Notes under the pieces: generated by a model
Told to the model about the DNA's origin: nothing
What the model saw: only the letters and a program-made list of their open reading frames with translations
Databases searched by the model: none
Translations under genes and position numbers: made by a program
Source of the DNA: Saussurea involucrata
Taxonomy: Eukaryota > Streptophyta > Magnoliopsida > Asterales > Asteraceae
Direction of reading: 5' to 3'
Assembly: GCA_033807775.1 (NCBI GenBank)
Contig: CM066327.1
Location: forward strand, 89,351,295-89,415,294
Length of the DNA: 64,000 nucleotides
Part shown: positions 59,701 through 64,000 of the stretch, piece by piece
Numbering within the stretch: position 1 is the stretch's first letter
Layout of the letters: every line of letters begins with the position of its first letter

Positions 59701-59802
59701 TCCTATGCTGTAAAAGGTTGGTACATCAAGCTTAAAATGTACTCCAGTAATCTTGAAAAACTACTCTTTGAAAATAACTGCTCTTATTAAAAGTAGAATA
59801 GA

Positions 59803-60355
59803 TAAATGTTTCACAAGTAAAGGTATATGACCAAATCACCAAAATACATGTTTATACTTGAAATAAGCCTTGAAATGAGATCAAAGAACAGATTTAGGCA
59901 CACATCTAGTTTGACAAAGCATTTAGAACCCACTTGCTAGTTTTTAGAGAAAATCTAGAAATTTGGTAAAACCCTAGAAGTGGAGAAGATGACCTTGAAG
60001 CTTTATCCTAGACTTGAAATCTTCTTACTTGGGAGCTAATAAATTCTTTAAGGAAACCAAGTTATGGCCTAGAATGAAACCCCAACAAGTTTAATGAGGA
60101 TGGAAGAAGACTGGAATGAGAAATAAATGAAGAAAAGGTTGAAAGATCGAGTTTTAAGGACCCAATCTGTACGTGACCCTGTCACGCAACCTTTTCGCAC
60201 AACCCTATTCGTGTGGCTAGGGTCACCCGAGACCCGAAACCCTTGGATAAGCATGGCCATACTTTTATAGGATTTCCAGGGATTTCCAAATCCTTTACAA
60301 TTTCCAAAATACTGCTCACAATACCCCGTTAATAGAAAAAATCGAGTTGTCTAAA
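59803..60355. other. Probable old LTR sequence
   Basis: No ORF of note. The sequence runs into a recognisable LTR end at 60578, so it is probably the diverged remainder of that LTR. Confidence 0.4.
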
Positions 60356-60578
60356 GGTAGTTCGTCAGTGCCCATAGTGGGGTAGACAGTGGGCAAAATC
60401 GTTGTCCAACATTTAACCCAAAAATTGATGCATATAACCATAAAACGTCCTCAACAACTCCAAATAGAAAATAAATTAATAAAAGGAAAACAGAAACACA
60501 AAAATAGAAAACACAACTAAGATGGAAGAAAAACTCACACATATGATGTGTAAATAACGCTCAAAATGAGAGTTATCA
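60356..60578 (-). mobile_element. Diverged LTR end related to the array family
   Basis: It aligns with the outer part of the array LTR (gtgcccaNagtggg...gggcaaaatcg, then aacccaaaaattgatgcaNataacca) and ends GTTATCA at 60578. It is older and more diverged than the array copies. No polypurine tract follows, so it is a solo or truncated LTR. Confidence 0.75.
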
Positions 60579-60940
60579 TGGGGTGACAGTGCTAGGCGAG
60601 GGCATAGTCGCAGAGAGGGGACAACCCACTGTACCATTGGGGCAACATTGCTAGTGACAATGCTTGGGGCATACTCACATGGCATAGTTACGGACGGGGT
60701 CGAGACCCTTAATTACGATTTTTGGTCCATTTCTCCTCCATTTTCATTTCTACCACTTTCCTCTCCTCAATCTCGTAGGGTTTTCACATCTAGGTCATTT
60801 ATTGTTCACTTGAAAGTGGTTGGGAGCATTAAAACAAGATTTGAGCAAGGGATTCAAGTGTGGTTACTTAGAGCTTCAACATCCTTGTGTTTTCTCCATT
60901 TTCAAGGGTTTCATCAACAATCTAGGTTTTTCTATAAAAT
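60579..60940. other. Spacer
   Basis: Nothing recognisable beyond short open frames without coding character. Confidence 0.4.
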
Positions 60941-61507
60941 TGTAACACTCTAAAATCAGGGCCAATTTAAACCTTAAAGTTTAACAAGGGTAATCATGAA
61001 ATCATCCAACTGATATACATAAGTAGAGAATTAACTATGAGGATTCATATATACAATTCGAATTCTCCAAAACAACCTATTAATCTAGTCTTGTCAACTA
61101 AGATAAGATTAAACTGGTTGTCTAAGTCATTCATCAAAAGCATCCTCGTATCAGCTAACTTCTCCACTTAACATCAACAAGTTGAATACTCAAAAGCACT
61201 CGTCCCTCTTCCCTTTACTTCCCCGAGCTAGTACCTGGTAAGAAAATTTAATTTGAAACGATTAGGCTTACGCCTAGTGAGAAAACATCCAATTTCAAAT
61301 TAAAACATTAACAGCTTTGAAAACTAAGATATTCAAAGCATATAAACAAACCTGGTTTGCCACCACATTCTTACCATACTCGTACTCATCTCATAATGAC
61401 GGGAACATACCCGATCCCATGAGTATGACTAACATTCAGAGAGTCATATCATCATATTCGAGAGCCTACTACGAATCATTGCAGATTCTAGATCATCGCT
61501 CATATCC

Positions 61508-61890
61508 AAGAAATTACAAGTTACTTTATGCCTATTTCTTGGAGTGGAAGTAGAGATTACAAATTACTTTATGCCTATCTCTTATCTTCCCATAAAAATC
61601 AGGAATTACAATTTACTTTATGCCTATTCCTCGATTTCTACATTACGAAATGAGAATTACAATTTACTTTATGCCTATTCTCCATTTCCACATAAACGGG
61701 AATTACAATTTACTTTATGCCTATTCCACGTTTCACGTCACTCTATGAAATAGGAATTACAACTTACTTTATGCCTATTCCTCATTTCACAACACCTTTA
61801 CGAAATGGGAATTACAATTTACTTTATGCCTATTCCACATTTCAGGTCAACGGGAATTACAAATTACTTTATGCTTATTCCTCGTTACAC
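61508..61890 (+). repeat. Tandem repeat, core ATTACAATTTACTTTATGCC
   Basis: Eight copies of a conserved 28-nt core (ending TATTCC) spaced 45-66 nt apart. The spacers vary in length and sequence but tend to include caNttNc words. Confidence 0.85.
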
Positions 61891-62084
61891 TGCTATCAGT
61901 GCCTATAGATCCATTACACTAACTAACGTATATGTATAACAACATATCACGCTATGTCTCGTAATATATTCTTAACTCTAAGAATATTAAATAATCTATC
62001 GCATCTTTATTTTCAATGGTTTCCCCTCCGAAAACTATAATCAGAAAAGTATTCCGAACTCAAAGTTCGGAACTTATCCGAAAC

Positions 62085-62530
62085 CGGATTCTAAATTAAA
62101 ACCAGATCCTTAACTGTAACTGGATTTTAAAATAAAACTCATATCGGATCCAAACCCAATTTCTGAAATTAACCTATACCGGATCCAAGCCCAACTTCCG
62201 GAATTAACCCCATACCGGATCAACCCAACTTCCGAAATTAATTCCATACCGGATCAGGCCCAAATTTTCGGAATTAATTCCATTTCCGGATCCAAGCCCA
62301 TATTTTCGGAATCATTTAATACCGGGTCCAAAGCCCATTCCGGAATCCAACATTTTCGGATCCTAAACCTTAATTCAGGAACTTCTCTTTTCCGGATCCA
62401 AACCCATTCCGGATCTCGTTCAATACCGGATCTAGCCCATTTCCGGAATTAATCATACCGGATCCACATATTTCCGGAATTTAATCCAATACCGGATCCA
62501 CCTATTTCCAGAATTCCAAATACCGGGACT
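62085..62530 (+). repeat. Degenerate tandem repeat of CCGGATCC and TTCCGGAATT
   Basis: About a dozen degenerate units of roughly 30-45 bp. Each pairs a TACCGGATCC box with a TTTCCGGAATTAA box, separated by aNgccca words. Both boxes contain the palindrome TCCGGA or its relatives. Confidence 0.8.
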
Positions 62531-62964
62531 TCGATACAGTACATTCGTTTCACGTCAAATTAACTCAAAAGTTCATCTAAAATTCAGATTGTTGCTCGAC
62601 TTTAATTCAATACAATTATACCAAATCATTCACATAGTTTATATACAAAATCTGATTTAATTTCAACTGATAATATTTTAGGTGAAGAGATGAACTCACC
62701 TGGAACTTATTGACCCTCCACAAATTTGATTTCCAATCCCAAATCTGATTTCGTCTTCCTACTGTATCGATGTCAATCAATACTCAAAATCAATTACCAC
62801 CATGATTCAAGTATTTCAGATATAGGTATATGGAATAACTATACTCACCTTAGCCGAACCAATTTCCAACTCTCATTTCTTCTTTCTTCCTGATGATGAA
62901 AGCTTATTCCAAACACAAAAGTGAGATAATATCTCATACTGGACCGACTTCCTCTTTAAATATC

Positions 62965-63798
62965 TGTTAGCTTCAATCTTCCTAATCATAGAAGTATTTA
63001 GAAGTAGTGAAAAATAGGCCAAGTGAAGAAAGCCTCTTACAGAGGCTCTGCCGGACTTACCGAGAGATCAAGGTCAAGAAGCTACAGAAGCTAAAGAGGC
63101 GCCCTACAGAAGCTCTGTCATACGCGCAAAGAAAACCAATGACTCGGAATCCGGAGAAGACTGCTCTACAAAGGACCAGACCGCAGAACCTCTATAACTC
63201 TTTACAGAGCCTCTGTGGTCCTCTCTATAAGACTTGAAGATATTTATAATATATTGCTACTGTTACAGGACCTGCTCATCAACTTGCATGGTAGCACGCC
63301 CTGTCCAACTACAATGTGTCAAACTCTGATTGGATTCAATAGGGCTTAGTACATAATAGACGTCTGCTGCATTAAATACAATACAGCATGTCCAACTATT
63401 CATACCGTCCTTTGTGAATAGTAGCTTATGCTTTATGGTCCCCTTAGAGTAGTATATAAGGAAGACTCATGTTGAGTTCTTCCTATCGATCGATCAATAT
63501 ATAAATCGAACAATCGAAACCAGAGATCAAGAGAGAAAAACATCACAAGAACACATAGCTTTAAACACTTTGAGAGTCATATCTGTTTTAAAAGCTTTGC
63601 TTACTCACTGTTCTTGAATCTGTTCTTAATATATATATTCAGTAAACTTTGAGATATTATTTCCTGTTCACTGTTTATTTATATTGTGTTCTAAATCTAT
63701 CAATCATATCAGTTAGTTCTTCAAATATGCTTCCGCATCAAACTCAAACTTGAACTAATAGATCTGATAATCTTGTTTAAACAAAACGGGAACCAACA
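62965..63798 (+). mobile_element. 5' LTR of a copia element running off the right edge
   Basis: It ends AACCAACA at 63798, followed by AT and an initiator-Met primer-binding site. A TATA box TATATAA lies at 63453-63459. The left limit is uncertain: TGTTAG at 62965 is the best candidate start. The rest of the element lies beyond 64000. Confidence 0.6.
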
Positions 63799-63800
63799 AT

Positions 63801-63812
63801 TGGTATCAGAGC
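63801..63812 (+). other. Copia primer-binding site
   Basis: TGGTATCAGAGC on the plus strand, complementary to the 3' end of initiator tRNA-Met. The remaining 190 bp are untranslated leader. Confidence 0.92.
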
Positions 63813-64000
63813 AAAGCTTGATTTTCAATATCAAGTGATCCTCGTTTTTACAAGATTAGTGATAGACATCATTTTTTTTACCTATTCCTCATCTTTAGGT
63901 TAAAACTCCATTAAAGTGTACTCTGAGAACTGTTCAAACCCAGAAAACTTTCCAGATCATCAGACTCATACTATCTTTTCAGAACCTGTTAAATGACAAA

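Larger units (their letters stand above)
54466..59802 (-). mobile_element. Non-autonomous Helitron carrying gene fragments
   Basis: Read on the minus strand, the element starts TCTATTCTACTTTTAATAAG at 59802. It ends with a hairpin (CCCGC loop GCGGG, plus-strand 54478-54495), 8 nt, then CTAG at 54469-54466. The bases outside are A (5') and T (3'), the A/T target of Helitrons. No Rep/helicase is present. The 5.3-kb body holds intron-containing host-gene fragments in the same orientation, a hallmark of gene-capturing plant Helitrons. A later MITE sits inside at 56877-57346. Confidence 0.72.
60941..62964 (+). mobile_element. Possible LTR or repeat block starting TGTAACACTC
   Basis: A start of TGTAACAC is common in plant chromovirus LTRs. 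The block contains two different short tandem repeats (61508-61890 and 62085-62530), then AT-rich sequence. I could not identify its other end, a primer-binding site or coding domains. Confidence 0.3.

Noticed and set aside
61508..61890. CRISPR-like repeat-spacer array
   Set aside because: The spacers are AT-rich, unequal and partly related, and this is plant nuclear DNA with no cas genes. It is a degenerate tandem repeat.

Overview
This window is nuclear DNA from a flowering plant. The genes are split by many GT-AG introns, nearly all the rest is LTR retrotransposons, MITEs and other DNA transposons, and there are no prokaryotic features. The retroelement families and MITE styles suggest a eudicot, perhaps Asteraceae, but that is inference.

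Layout. (1) 1-15836: a tandem array of one non-autonomous LTR retrotransposon on the minus strand, arranged LTR-internal-LTR-internal and so on. The period is about 3.28 kb, with 1.4-kb LTRs, a tRNA-Asp primer-binding site and a single gag-like ORF. The array continues past the left edge. (2) 15837-31328: Sirevirus-like Ty1/copia DNA on the minus strand, with three LTRs, two gag regions and one pol. Downstream of pol lies a roughly 4-kb extra (envelope-like position) gene. This gene appears to have its own TATA box, a 5'-UTR intron and a coding intron. (3) 31329-33062: spacer, a Harbinger-type element carrying a captured SAM-domain gene fragment, and the ARP4 promoter. (4) 33063-52740: the one intact host gene, nuclear actin-related protein 4 (ARP4), with 20 exons coding for 431 residues. 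Its introns hold at least six DNA transposons with recognisable ends, several with exact target-site duplications. (5) 54466-59802: a non-autonomous Helitron on the minus strand (TC start, hairpin plus CTAG end, inserted between A and T). It carries intron-containing fragments of host genes, including an SRT1/SIRT6-class sirtuin pseudogene. (6) 59803-64000: retroelement debris, two unusual short tandem repeats, and the 5' LTR and primer-binding site of another copia element running off the right edge.

How the parts relate. ARP4 is the only feature here that looks like a functioning cellular gene. The two copia copies carry complementary deletions: one has lost protease and gag zinc knuckles, the other integrase and reverse transcriptase. 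The most unusual item is the gene-like architecture of the copia extra ORF at 17407-22126. The Helitron, the Harbinger element carrying a gene fragment and the LTR-sharing tandem array are the next most informative.
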